A stretch of DNA of 64,000 bases from Diplonema papillatum (Eukaryota; Euglenozoa; Diplonemea; Diplonemida; Diplonemidae): assembly GCA_030068145.1 (NCBI GenBank), contig JAPJBO010000547.1:62001-126000 (forward strand), given 5' to 3'. The first letter of the stretch is position 1. Each line of letters begins with the position of its first letter. Of the stretch, positions 10,632 through 22,936 are shown piece by piece. The notes below the pieces were generated by a model. The model ran no database searches and had not been told where the DNA came from. It was given only the letters and a program-made list of their open reading frames with translations. Both the position numbers and the translations under genes were made by a program.

Positions 10632-13600
10632 ATGGCCGGCGTCGGGGATGTCCCGAGGCCGAAGGAGGGGTTCGTGGCGGGGTTGACGAGGGAGAGCAGC
10701 TCGGGGCTGACGGCGACGTCGGCGGCGACCGCGAGCGACAATGCGGACGGCCCGCCGGCGGGCGGCGGCAGCGCCGGCGGGCTGCAGCGGCAGGACTCGC
10801 GCAACACGTCGGGCGCAGAGTCGGCCCGGCTGGCCAACTGCCGAACCGGGTCGTGCGGCACGATGTTCCTCCCGCTGCGCAGCGACAGCGAGCGGGAGCT
10901 GAGCAACTGGGCGACGTCGACCGTCACCACCCGCCTCCTCTTCAACGCGAACGGCGCGCACACAAAGCCAACTCCCGGCCACAACGCCCGCCGGACGCAG
11001 ACCGTCGAAGCCCTGTCCAAAATCGACACCGCCGGGCTCTTCGCCTACGTCCCGAAGCTCCTCCTCAACATCCTCACGCAGCGGCCCAGCGCGCCTATCA
11101 CCGCCGACTCGGTGTCCCTCCGAGCGGCTACGCTGTTCATCGACGTGTGCGGGTTCACAAAAATTACCGAAGAGCTGAAAAGCTCGTCGGAGGGCATGCA
11201 CATCGCCGAGCACCTGAACAAGTTCTTCGCGCTGATGCTCGACATCGTCGAAGACTTCGACGGCGACGTGCTGCAGTTCAGCGGCGACGCCGTTCTGGCC
11301 GCGTGGTGCTGCAACTCGGAGGAGAGGATGGCGGGCGCCGCGATGCAAGCCGTCGCGTGCGCGAGCCGGCTGCTGGAGGTGACAGAGGTGCAGGTCATCC
11401 AGTTTTCGCAGCGCGAAGCGCCCGTGCGCCTGGGGGTGCACGTGGCCATGGGCGCGGGCGACATCGAGTTCCACATCGTCGGCGGCCTGCACGACAACTG
11501 GCGGCACACGACGCTCGGAAACGGCATCAAAGACTCGGTCGTTCTGTCCGACCTCGCCGACATGGACGAGCTGGTCGTGTCCTCATCAGCGAAGGCGCTT
11601 CTCGACGATTCGATCCCCCTCGCACCCATCCCCAACCACCCCGGCGCGCATAAGTACTTGCGGTATCCATTAGGCGCCTGCCAGCTCCCCGGGAGCAGCC
11701 GCTCGCCTTCGCTCGGCAGCAAGCCGGCGTCGCACCGGACGACGAGCCCCGGGGTTGACATGGGCGCCGCGTCTTCGAAGTCGCCGACGGCGTCCCACAC
11801 CAACGCCGCGAGCCACAACCAGAGCCAGGTCAGCCTGATCACGTCGCACAGCACGGTCATCTCCGCCTCTCCCGCCGCGACGAAGAAGAACACGGCGCTC
11901 GACTACATCCCGACAGACCCCGCGGTCGAAGAGGCCGTGAAGCTGAAGGTGTACTCTTTCCTCTTCGACACGATCCTGCACACGTGGGGCCGCGCGGGGG
12001 AGCTGCGCACGGTGTCGTCCATTTTCGTCCGGCTCATGAGCGACTCGGTCTCCATCAGCGGCCAGATGAAGCCCGCGCTGCAAGTCATCCAGTCGGAGCT
12101 CGCCGCCCGCGACGGGATCCTGAACAAGGTGCTCTACGACGACAAGGGCGTCACTTTTTTGATCCTCTTCGGCCTGCCTGGCCACGCCCACGAGGACGAC
12201 GCACTGCGCGCCGTCGCCTTCGCCTGGGCAGCGAGCACCAAGCTCGAGGGGGTTTGCCAGCTCGCAATGGGCATCAGCCGGTCGAAGGTGTACTGCGGGT
12301 ACTGTGGTTCGTCCGTGCGGCGGGAGTACACCGTGCTGGGGGACGGCGTCAACGTGTCGGCGCGGGTCATGCAGCACGCGGCGGGGGAGATGACGAAGCG
12401 GATGTCGCGGTGGGTGAGCAGCGAGGAGGAAGGCCGGTCCTCGTCGTCGTCCGGCGGGTCCCTCGGCCACGGGCACGGCGCGAACGCGATCTTCGCCGAC
12501 GAGGCCACGAAGGTCATCTGCGCGTCTTCCTTCCGGTTCGCCGGCGGGCACGACGTCCGCCTCAAGGGCAAGGCCATCGGAGCCCGCGTCTGGGAGGTCA
12601 CCGACGCGGGGAGCACTCACCGGCCCTTCATCAACGGGTCGCCTGGACCCCAGCCGGTGCAGATCATGGCGCGGAACAGGTCGCGGTCGACGGCGAGTCC
12701 TAGCTCGTCTGGCAGCCGCCTGCGGAAGCTGCCGAAGAATTACAGCCAGAGTCGGTCTCGGCACGAGTCGTCTGCGGACGAGCTGGCGGAGCTGGATGAG
12801 CTCGACGCGCTGTCGGGGTCGGAGGAGGACCACCAGGCGCGGAACATCCAGACGGGGCAGACCAGCATCTTCGGCCGCGACCCGCAAATCGCGGTGATCC
12901 TCGAGATCGTGACGCTGCTGCAGACGACGACGACGCAGACGACCGCCCTCAACAGCTCCGCGAACAGCGGGTCGTCGTTTACGTCGCCGAACGCCATCAC
13001 GTCAATCAACTCGGCCGAGCTGACCGGCGCGAATCCGTCCGCGCGCGTCATCTCCGTCATCGGAGACGCGGCCATGGGGAAGAGCATTCTGCTCCGCAAA
13101 GTCGCCGAGGATGCCGTCGCCCGTGGGGCCACCGTCCTCATGACGCAAGCGTCGCCGCTCGACAAGGAGTCAGGGTACTCCTGCATTGGCGCGCTGCTGT
13201 CCGGGTTCAGCCGGAAGCCGCTGGGGTGGATTTGCGCGGACATCGACGCGTCGAACCGGGACCTCCGCCCGCTGGTCAACACGTTGTTCCCCGCCCTTTC
13301 CCTGCGCGACACGGAGGTCACGCGGGGGCTGACCGACAGCGACCGCCACGCCGCTATCCAAGACATCGTCGTCGGCCTCTTCCGCCGGTCCTACGACACC
13401 AGCGCCGTCCTCCTCTGCGTCGACGACTCCCACTGGGCAGACGCCGAGTCACTCAGCATCGTGACCCACCTCCTCCGCACGCTGCCGACCGTCGGGGCTG
13501 TGGTGTCGCAGAGGGGGGAGTCCGGGAGCGTGTCGGAGTTCGTCGCGTACCGGATGCCGAAGCCCGAAAAAAAGCCGAAGGCCACGCCCACGTCGCCCAC

Positions 13601-16469
13601 CAGCGAGTCGACCGCCGCCGACGAGGACACCGACGACGAGCAGTGGGGCGGCCTCAACGCGTTCGAGAAGAACAGCGGGTACATCCCGCAGCTCGTCCTC
13701 GGGCCCCTCGACCAGTCGTCGACGGCGCAGCTCTTCAGGAAGGTGCTCGGCGGCCCGGCAGACCCGTTGGTCGTGACCACCGTGCACGCGAAAGCCGACG
13801 GAAACCCCGGATTCTCCGAGCAAATCCTCGTGTCGCTTTTGGACCGAGCCGTCAGCCCGTTGGTCGTATCGAAGGAAGACGGCATCGCGCGGTTCGCACC
13901 TGGCGTCGATGTGACGAAGCTCGACCTCCCAGACGGGATCGAGGGCATCATTACCGGCAGGGTCGACCGCCTTCCCCAGCAGTTCCAGCATTACCTGAAA
14001 GTGGCGTCCATCATCGGGCCGTCGTTCAGCTTGGACCTGCTGGCGAAGGTGTTGAAGGAGAAGGACGTGCTGCCGCTGGTCGACGCGTTCGCGCTGCTCG
14101 AAAACAACGGGTTCGTGACCCTCATCCGAAACGACTTCGAGCAGCCCCGGGGCAGGGGCCCGGCCCGCCGCAACCAAAGGGGCGGCAGGCTGTCGGTCGT
14201 CTCCGCCACCTCCCGCTCATCCAACGGCCACAGGGTGGTCGGCGCGTCGATCACTGGAAGCAGCACAGGGGTCATCGTCAACGGGTTGTGCGGGCTGTCC
14301 TACGCGTTCCGTCTGCACCTGATGTCGGAGGTCCTTTATGGCATGCTCCTTCCACAGGAGCTTAAAGACTTCCACCTCACCATCGCGACCGAGTTGGAAG
14401 CGGAGGCGAAAACCGGCGGCGCGTGCGACGTGCCGGCTTTAATCCGCCACTTCACGTGCGCGGGCTCCCACCAGCGGTCGCTGCACTACGTGGGCCGGGC
14501 GGCCGACGAGGCGGTGGTGAAGGGAAAGTCGCACGACGCGGTGCGGTTCCTCATCAAAGCGCTCGAAGTCGACGACCGCCTGATTCTCGAGAGCAATCAG
14601 GGCGTCCCGAAGGACGTCCGGAGGCACTGGCTGGCGACCCTGTGCCAGTCGCAGTATCAAGTCGGCGACATGGAGTCCGCGTACCAAAAGGGCCTGGCCG
14701 TCCTCAAAGAGTGCGGGGAGGTCGTGCCCGAGGGGTGCAGCCTGTGGTTCCAGTCGAAGAAGATGCAGCTCCGGCAGGTACTCGGCCTCAAGCCGTCGCA
14801 CCACCTCGCGAGCGACCGGACGCGGGCCCCCGCGCAGAACCCGCCGGCGGCGGACTCGAAGCAGGCGTCGGTGGCGGGCGAGTCGCTTTCGTCGCCGCAG
14901 GCGCCGACGTCCGGCGACGAAGCTGACGATGAATCGGCCGTGGGCGACGCCGACGAGAAGGCGGGTGGGCAGGCGTCGCCGAGGACGATCAGCCCGAGGG
15001 AGGAGCGGTTGATGCGGGTCCGCAGCGAAGCTGCGATCGGCGCGAATCTCGCCGCCCTCGGAAGCGCGGGCCACCCCCGCATGGCCCGCACGAACTCGTC
15101 CGGCGGGTCGGACGAGCTGCTCGTGCAGGTCTCGCACAGGCCGATTGCAGTGTCGCCTGCGAGCCGGTACCTAGCCCCCGCCGCCGAGCCGAAGAAGCGG
15201 CGATCCAGCGGCGCGAGCGGGGGCAAGAGCCAGCCGCTGAACTGCGCGGCGCACATCGCGTCCCCGGCCTGCCAGAGGGCGCGGGACCTGGTGCTCTGCT
15301 ACCACGCGCTGTGCCTCATCGCGTACCACAACCATGGCACCGACACCTTCCAGTTCTTCGCCCTGCGCGGGTACACCATCGCCGCGGCGATGGACTGCGC
15401 GTGCTTCCCGGATCTCCGGTCGAAGAAGGGGACGCTATACATGATGCACCAAATGACTTCCGTCGGCGCGTACACGTCGGTGGCGGACGTCGCCGCGATC
15501 CTCAAAACGGCGAAGCAGCGCATCCCGGACGAGAAGCCGGCCATCGCGCGGATGAGCGTGCTCATGTTCGTGAACGCCGGCCTCCTGCGCCAGGTCGACC
15601 ACCAGATGCGCAGCTTCAGGGCGTCGAAGGGCAAAGACGAGACGGACATGGCGACGCTGCAGATGCTCGTCATCCACACCGCCGCGTTCAAGGCCATGCT
15701 CGGGAATCCCGAAGATTCGTCGAGGAGGTTGATGTCGTGCGCGAAGGAAGCGCACGGGCACATGCACAGAAGGTCGGAAGCGTACGCACTGATCCTCGCC
15801 ACGTTCTGCGACCTGGTCCTCATCGGCGGCGAGCGACTGGTGGCCACGGCGCGGGAGAAGATCAAGCGCGTGCTGTCGTGCGTGTCGGACCAATCGAATC
15901 TGTTTACAGACCGCCAGCTTGCGGCACTGACGGACGCGGTGTCCGGGTGCCTGTACATGAAGGAGGCCAACGACGTGATGGCTCGGCAAAAGGCAGCCTC
16001 CGCTGCTCTGATCCTGGCCGAGCGCGAACGGCCGGGCGGAATCATCCCCGCCATCACATGCCACTGCATATTAACGGTGATCTTGAACCACCGCGCGACC
16101 CGGAACGAGGCGTTGTCATCCATCCCGTCGGTCTCAGACCGGCAGAAGACGGTCGCCGAGGTGATGACGGTGCTGGCCAAGTCCGCGCGGGCGACCACCT
16201 GCGGCCGGCCGCTGCTCCACCTCTGGCACGGCATCTCCTGCAACGAGCTCAGCCAGCACAGCGGCAAGGCGGCCGCCCTCCTCGAAAAGGCGGCCGGTGA
16301 GTCGAGCATCCTGCACATGCCCTACTTCTGCGCGAAAGCCAAACAGTACCTCTCCACTGACCTCAAACTCGCCCAGAGCATCGGCTTCGGAATCATCGCA
16401 GATCTGTACCTGCGCGCCGGCACCTCACACGCCCTGCAAAACTATCGCAAGGTACCCGAAGACCGGTGA
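10632..16469 (+). CDS. Soluble adenylyl cyclase-like protein (ADCY10 type): two class III cyclase domains, P-loop NTPase, TPR-like C-terminus
   Basis: This is a class III nucleotide cyclase, probably converting ATP to cAMP in the cytosol. The first cyclase domain begins near residue 160. Its first metal-binding Asp lies in LFIDVCGFT (D171) and its second in FSGDAVLAAW (D219). The second cyclase-like domain (about 470-640) has a GVTFLILFG start, and its VNVSARVM carries the Asn-Arg transition-state pair (N574, R578). A P-loop NTPase follows: Walker A GDAAMGKS (811-818) and Walker B LLCVDD (927-932). The long helical C-terminal region resembles the TPR-like part of mammalian soluble adenylyl cyclase. 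The domain order matches ADCY10 exactly. I chose the ATG at 10632 as the first in frame. At 1945 residues it is longer than the human protein (about 1610), owing to low-complexity Ser/Pro linkers. The coding signal may end at AAG|GTACCC (16451/16452), a possible 5' splice site five codons before the TGA, so a further exon cannot be excluded. Confidence 0.93.
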   Translation: MAGVGDVPRPKEGFVAGLTRESSSGLTATSAATASDNADGPPAGGGSAGGLQRQDSRNTSGAESARLANCRTGSCGTMFLPLRSDSERELSNWATSTVTTRLLFNANGAHTKPTPGHNARRTQTVEALSKIDTAGLFAYVPKLLLNILTQRPSAPITADSVSLRAATLFIDVCGFTKITEELKSSSEGMHIAEHLNKFFALMLDIVEDFDGDVLQFSGDAVLAAWCCNSEERMAGAAMQAVACASRLLEVTEVQVIQFSQREAPVRLGVHVAMGAGDIEFHIVGGLHDNWRHTTLGNGIKDSVVLSDLADMDELVVSSSAKALLDDSIPLAPIPNHPGAHKYLRYPLGACQLPGSSRSPSLGSKPASHRTTSPGVDMGAASSKSPTASHTNAASHNQSQVSLITSHSTVISASPAATKKNTALDYIPTDPAVEEAVKLKVYSFLFDTILHTWGRAGELRTVSSIFVRLMSDSVSISGQMKPALQVIQSELAARDGILNKVLYDDKGVTFLILFGLPGHAHEDDALRAVAFAWAASTKLEGVCQLAMGISRSKVYCGYCGSSVRREYTVLGDGVNVSARVMQHAAGEMTKRMSRWVSSEEEGRSSSSSGGSLGHGHGANAIFADEATKVICASSFRFAGGHDVRLKGKAIGARVWEVTDAGSTHRPFINGSPGPQPVQIMARNRSRSTASPSSSGSRLRKLPKNYSQSRSRHESSADELAELDELDALSGSEEDHQARNIQTGQTSIFGRDPQIAVILEIVTLLQTTTTQTTALNSSANSGSSFTSPNAITSINSAELTGANPSARVISVIGDAAMGKSILLRKVAEDAVARGATVLMTQASPLDKESGYSCIGALLSGFSRKPLGWICADIDASNRDLRPLVNTLFPALSLRDTEVTRGLTDSDRHAAIQDIVVGLFRRSYDTSAVLLCVDDSHWADAESLSIVTHLLRTLPTVGAVVSQRGESGSVSEFVAYRMPKPEKKPKATPTSPTSESTAADEDTDDEQWGGLNAFEKNSGYIPQLVLGPLDQSSTAQLFRKVLGGPADPLVVTTVHAKADGNPGFSEQILVSLLDRAVSPLVVSKEDGIARFAPGVDVTKLDLPDGIEGIITGRVDRLPQQFQHYLKVASIIGPSFSLDLLAKVLKEKDVLPLVDAFALLENNGFVTLIRNDFEQPRGRGPARRNQRGGRLSVVSATSRSSNGHRVVGASITGSSTGVIVNGLCGLSYAFRLHLMSEVLYGMLLPQELKDFHLTIATELEAEAKTGGACDVPALIRHFTCAGSHQRSLHYVGRAADEAVVKGKSHDAVRFLIKALEVDDRLILESNQGVPKDVRRHWLATLCQSQYQVGDMESAYQKGLAVLKECGEVVPEGCSLWFQSKKMQLRQVLGLKPSHHLASDRTRAPAQNPPAADSKQASVAGESLSSPQAPTSGDEADDESAVGDADEKAGGQASPRTISPREERLMRVRSEAAIGANLAALGSAGHPRMARTNSSGGSDELLVQVSHRPIAVSPASRYLAPAAEPKKRRSSGASGGKSQPLNCAAHIASPACQRARDLVLCYHALCLIAYHNHGTDTFQFFALRGYTIAAAMDCACFPDLRSKKGTLYMMHQMTSVGAYTSVADVAAILKTAKQRIPDEKPAIARMSVLMFVNAGLLRQVDHQMRSFRASKGKDETDMATLQMLVIHTAAFKAMLGNPEDSSRRLMSCAKEAHGHMHRRSEAYALILATFCDLVLIGGERLVATAREKIKRVLSCVSDQSNLFTDRQLAALTDAVSGCLYMKEANDVMARQKAASAALILAERERPGGIIPAITCHCILTVILNHRATRNEALSSIPSVSDRQKTVAEVMTVLAKSARATTCGRPLLHLWHGISCNELSQHSGKAAALLEKAAGESSILHMPYFCAKAKQYLSTDLKLAQSIGFGIIADLYLRAGTSHALQNYRKVPEDR

Positions 16470-17885
16470 ACAGCAAGAAACGTGTTTTCCGCGCGTTATT
16501 CAAAGGGTTGCGAAGGCGATTCGTCGGTCGTTTTGCGCTCCCGGCACACGAACACACGTGGCCGCGCGAAGCTGCCGCCAACGTTTTCCGTCCCCCCCCA
16601 GAAAGGTCCGTCCCACGTGTCCAGACTCTTTGGCCGTAGACACGGCGGTCTCCTTTTCGGGCGCCTGGTCTTGCGCCTCGTTGGATCCACCCGCGCCGGG
16701 TTTCGATCCTATATGGCGGACTACCAGGACAGCGGCGGTGCTACTCTATCATCTGCACGAGCTGTTGTTCCCTAGCGGGAACTCCAGCGGGCAGCAAATT
16801 ATACACGGGGTCTCGCGGATTACTTCCGAAGTCCTGCTGTAGAAAAGCGAAAAGTTCTTTACGTACACGGTTCGTCGGTCTTGTGCTCTCTGGCGACGTC
16901 AAGCGAGAAGGTAGCATGTCGTGCCAGCTGGTCGCTTTCTTCGTGGACACGTGGTCTTCTTCACGTGTGCTGATCGTCGGCTGGCTCCAGGGACTGCAGG
17001 AATACAAAGCCAATACAAAAAGAGCAAAACTGCTTTGACTGGAACAAACAAAGACAAACAAAGATCTTGCCACCGTCGCTGCCGCAACGACCGAGGCTAG
17101 AACGCTCTCCTTGCTGTTTTGCGGTGTCCGTCACGCGAAGCATGTTGCGCAGAGCCACGCGTCGTCGTGTCTGCTGCGATCTGATGGCGTTGTCGCTGTC
17201 TTGCGTTCTCTATTGCGACGACGACCAACAGGCGGGGCAGCCGAATTGTGCCCGCCGGCTGTCCTCCATTCTTCGTCGCGCCGACGGTGAGCACGTCCAA
17301 CGAATCACTCATTCGGCGCGTATGCCGTGCGCAGGTGGATCGGATCACCGGCCATTTCCTGAGGGCGAAAGTTGCAGCGAAAAAGAACCGATCCGCCCAT
17401 CGGGTGCGGGGGGGAATGCGCAAGCCGGCGCACCGTCCCTGAAAGAAAATGAAAAAAAAAAAAACCGCCCCGAAGTCCGGACACGGCAACCCCGCTTCCC
17501 CACTTACGGTAGACTCAGTCTCCCGTCGCTCTTACGTCAAAAGTCAGGTTATAGTCAAACCGGGGCGCGGAACGAACCAATTGTCGGTGGGTTCGTATTT
17601 TCACGTGTCCTTCTGTACTTGCTGCTAAAAACGCAGTATCACCGCGTGCGCTAGTTGAGTCGACAGCAATCGGTTCTCCGCGTGTCCGCAACCGTCGTTT
17701 GCCGACGTCTGCGCAAGGATGAGGCCCGTGGCCGAGCTTTTGATATCCGCGTCAATTGCAGCGACGCCAACCATCCATTTTTGTGTCAATAATGCATTGT
17801 TGGTACTAAAAATTATTAGTTGGCAGCGTACTACGTAAACTTGCCAACGCAGGTGAGTTCCGCTGGCGCACACCATCTAGTATTT
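16470..17885. other. Intergenic region downstream of the cyclase gene
   Basis: I see no supported gene. GC content falls and open frames are short. If the cyclase has a last exon it should be here: an acceptor-like ACTACCAG|GACAGC at about 16728 would add about 15 codons before a stop. That is only a possibility. Confidence 0.35.
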
Positions 17886-18170
17886 TTTGTTTACACACCT
17901 GCATTGTAGGAAATACTTGAGGGTACTGTTAGTTGCGAAATCTCAAAGGATATAGTGTGGTACTCGTCAGCATGCTATCGCAGCAATATTCCAATCACAA
18001 AGGAGGTTACTGTGCTGAAGCCCACACGAAACACAGGTAAATCTGGGTTTAGTGGCAGGCGTAAGCGTTCACCAAAAAAGACCCAAGTTGTAGTTGTATT
18101 GTTTTCTCCCCCTCTAGCCTCCGTCGAACAAGCACAAGGCAGTCCTCGAGTGTATTTTAGTCCCTTTCGG
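17886..18170 (+). repeat. Dispersed repeat family B, longest copy
   Basis: In order it carries ACACCTGCATTGTAGGAAATA, TACTTGAGGG, GTTAGTTGCGAAATCTCAAAGGA, ATAGTGTGGTACTCGTCAGC, CAATATTCCAATCACAAAGG, GTGCTGAAGCCCACACGA, CAGGTAAATCTGGGTTT and GTTGTAGTTGTATTGTTTTC. Subsets recur in order at 8992-9060 plus 9612-9710, 22752-22935 and 57990-58100, and the tail blocks also near 24605-24760. No ORF and no terminal repeat is evident. A short interspersed element is plausible. Confidence 0.75.
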
Positions 18171-18224
18171 CCCACGACGACGAGGCTGAGAAGGAAGCGA
18201 CGCGCGCAAAAGCAAGGCCATTAG

Positions 18225-18427
18225 GCTTACGTGCAACTACGACAGGGAGTTGAAGACCTCGTGAATGCAGACTCACATCGCTGTCTTATCTGCACTCCAA
18301 GCACTCTAGGTTCCAACGCAGGGCAGATAGCACATACCGAACCTAACAGTTCCCGCCCCTCAAACAGACAACCAAGCAACTTCCGCCGGTAGAGAAAACC
18401 TGCCTAAAGAAATCAACTGCCTTCGGG
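18225..18427. repeat. 203-bp near-identical direct repeat, copy 1
   Basis: The sequence from GCTTACGTGCAACTACGACA to CAACTGCCTTCGGG is repeated 354 bp downstream with apparently a single mismatch (CAAACAG versus CAAAAAG). It has no ORF. Near-identity implies a recent duplication or gene conversion. Confidence 0.9.
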
Positions 18428-18578
18428 AGTTTCTGCTCTTCGTATTGTCTGACGAGAACTGCCTAGAAGAAAGGGAGAAGTAAGAACACGTCTTTGTAAC
18501 TGATATCACTAGCGCAAGGGAATGTTGAGTGACTGCCTTAACCCGGGGAAACGAGCTTGGGCGAGGTCACCTTCTTCT

Positions 18579-18781
18579 GCTTACGTGCAACTACGACAGG
18601 GAGTTGAAGACCTCGTGAATGCAGACTCACATCGCTGTCTTATCTGCACTCCAAGCACTCTAGGTTCCAACGCAGGGCAGATAGCACATACCGAACCTAA
18701 CAGTTCCCGCCCCTCAAAAAGACAACCAAGCAACTTCCGCCGGTAGAGAAAACCTGCCTAAAGAAATCAACTGCCTTCGGG
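18579..18781. repeat. 203-bp near-identical direct repeat, copy 2
   Basis: This is the second copy of the unit at 18225-18427. Both end with GCCGGTAGAGAAAACCTGCC and an ACTGCCTTCGGG block. After this copy comes TGACACTTGCTGTCG, a phrase that recurs at about 35941 and 43571, so the duplicated unit overlaps a dispersed repeat. Confidence 0.9.
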
Positions 18782-20240
18782 TGGACTAGACTGACACTTG
18801 CTGTCGTAGGCAAAAACAAGAAAACACGAGTAACTTAATTGGTGTGGTCCATATGGCCGGTAAACCCCCGGAAAACTCTGAGGGGGGGTCCGATTTTTTA
18901 TTTGCACCCTTCGGTCACGGCAGGTGACCGCTGCATTCAAGCTAACTGACTGCACCAGGGTCCTGCCAAATCAAAATCAGCACCAATAAAAAAGTATGGC
19001 GTTGTGGGGACTGAATGTGCGGTTCCCTGCCGGAACGCTTCTTGCCACCCTGGGCATTGCGATGCTGAATGCAGACCTGCACACCCCTGGCAGAACAGGA
19101 ATCCTTTTTGGGGAAGGGAAACAACCTGATTGCACCCGTCATGCACGAAGGTCTGACTGCGAAGCCAGCGGGTGGTCGAAAGCACAATTCGTTGAGGAGG
19201 ATCTAGCTGGTGGCTTGCAGTTTGTCATGATTGACCTAAGGCAAAGCCAGTACCAGCAGTCAAAGCGGCAAATAAGACGTAGGAGAGGGTCTATCGTTTA
19301 GTGCAGGCGGGATCCCACCCGTAGCGTGCTCAAGAAACCGGCTGCACGTTGTTGCATACCAAAGCTGTAGTGAAGATGATTCAGACTCTCGATCCAATGG
19401 CACAGACGGGCGGGCTAAGCGTAGAAGGTTCTGGTCCTCTTTCTGATATGTCGCCAGTGTCGATGGAGATTATTGCTTCTCTTTCCGGTTTCCAAGCTAC
19501 GGAAAGGGGCCCCAAGCCGACAAAATGTACACGATACGGATGCCCACATGCTGTACATGACAGCAGTCCGAAAGAGCAGGACAACCCCCTACGAGAACAA
19601 GACGACCACGGGACGTGGTAGCGAAAACCATCGCGAAACCTCAAAACTTCAAGACCAAGGGTGCCAGCGGGTGCTGGGTAGACAAAAATGTAACCCCGGA
19701 CCCTCCCCCGGTACAAACCCGGCACAACCCCGGCAAACCCCCAAGGTGGACCAGACCAATTAAACCGAGACTTCCCGCATCCCCAACACCACGTCGAATA
19801 CTCGTCGTTGTTTCATCCCGTTTTCCAACTTGCTAGCGTCCCCCACTTGAGCAACCAATCTTCCTTCTGACACGCAGCTCGTGTTAAAGTATTGGAAACC
19901 TGGCTTACAAACAACCAAAGTGCCGGCCACGGCTGCAACCGGAACCACGCACAAAGAAGAAACGAAGAGTCTTCTTTGCAAAAAACGAAGAGTTCATCCT
20001 TGCACGAGGAACGAAGAGTATTCTTTGAACCGATATTCCGTCGCCAGCCCGGTCACACCCAATCGTAGAACGAACCCCACATCGCTGTCCAGCCTGCAGA
20101 CGCGCGGGTTTCACGCTTATGAAGGTCCGCCTGACGTGTCCACGGCTTAAAGGACCGTTACACGGCGCAGATAGGACAGTAGACGCATTTCATTTTGAGG
20201 CGTGCTATCCCCAGCCGTAGTAGTAGAGCAACGCCGCTTC
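18782..20240. other. Intergenic region, no supported gene
   Basis: Short open frames only. Near 20120-20180 the blocks GGTCCGCCTGACG and ACACGGCGCAGATAGGAC recur at 48545-48615, indicating another low-copy dispersed repeat. Nothing else is recognised. Confidence 0.4.
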
Positions 20241-20241
20241 C

Positions 20242-20352
20242 AGTACTGTGCACCCACAACTTTCTCACAAATGTGGCCAGAATGGCCAAGCCATTGTGGG
20301 TAAATGTTGGCTATTCTGACCACAGTGTGGGAAAGTTGCGGGTGCACAGCAC
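20242..20352. repeat. Imperfect 46-bp inverted repeat with short loop
   Basis: The left arm starting with GTACTGTGCACCCACAACTT and the right arm ending with AAGTTGCGGGTGCACAGCAC pair over about 46 bp with a handful of mismatches. The loop is about 20 bp (AGCCATTGTGGGTAAATG). It could be a small MITE or a hairpin-forming transcript. There is no coding potential. Confidence 0.8.
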
Positions 20353-22750
<2,398 letters not shown>

Positions 22751-22751
22751 T

Positions 22752-22934
22752 ATAAGCACCTGCTTTGCAGGAAGTACTTGAGGCTGTCAGTTGCGAAATC
22801 TCGAAGGAGGCAATGCTACCGCAACAAAACAAGAGAAGGAGGTACTTGTGCTGAAGCCCGCATGCAACGCAGGTAAATCTGGGTTTGGTGGCGGGTGTAT
22901 GTGTCCAACGCAAAATAGTTGTACTGTTTTTACA
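22752..22934 (+). repeat. Dispersed repeat family B copy
   Basis: It carries GCACCTGCTTTGCAGGAAG, TACTTGAGG, GTCAGTTGCGAAATCTCGAA, GTGCTGAAGCCCGCATG, CAGGTAAATCTGGGTTTGG and AGTTGTACTGTTTTT in the family order. It abuts the left arm of the inverted-repeat element that starts at about 22937. Confidence 0.75.
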
Positions 22935-22936
22935 TA

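Noticed and set aside
10557-12887. Large minus-strand open frames opposite the cyclase
   Set aside because: GC-rich codon bias leaves the antisense open; the sense frame has all cyclase and NTPase motifs.
18225-18427. snRNA or spliced-leader RNA gene as explanation of the duplicated 203-bp unit
   Set aside because: I could not identify an Sm site, a splice donor after a conserved leader, or a recognisable snRNA core, so it is listed only as a repeat.
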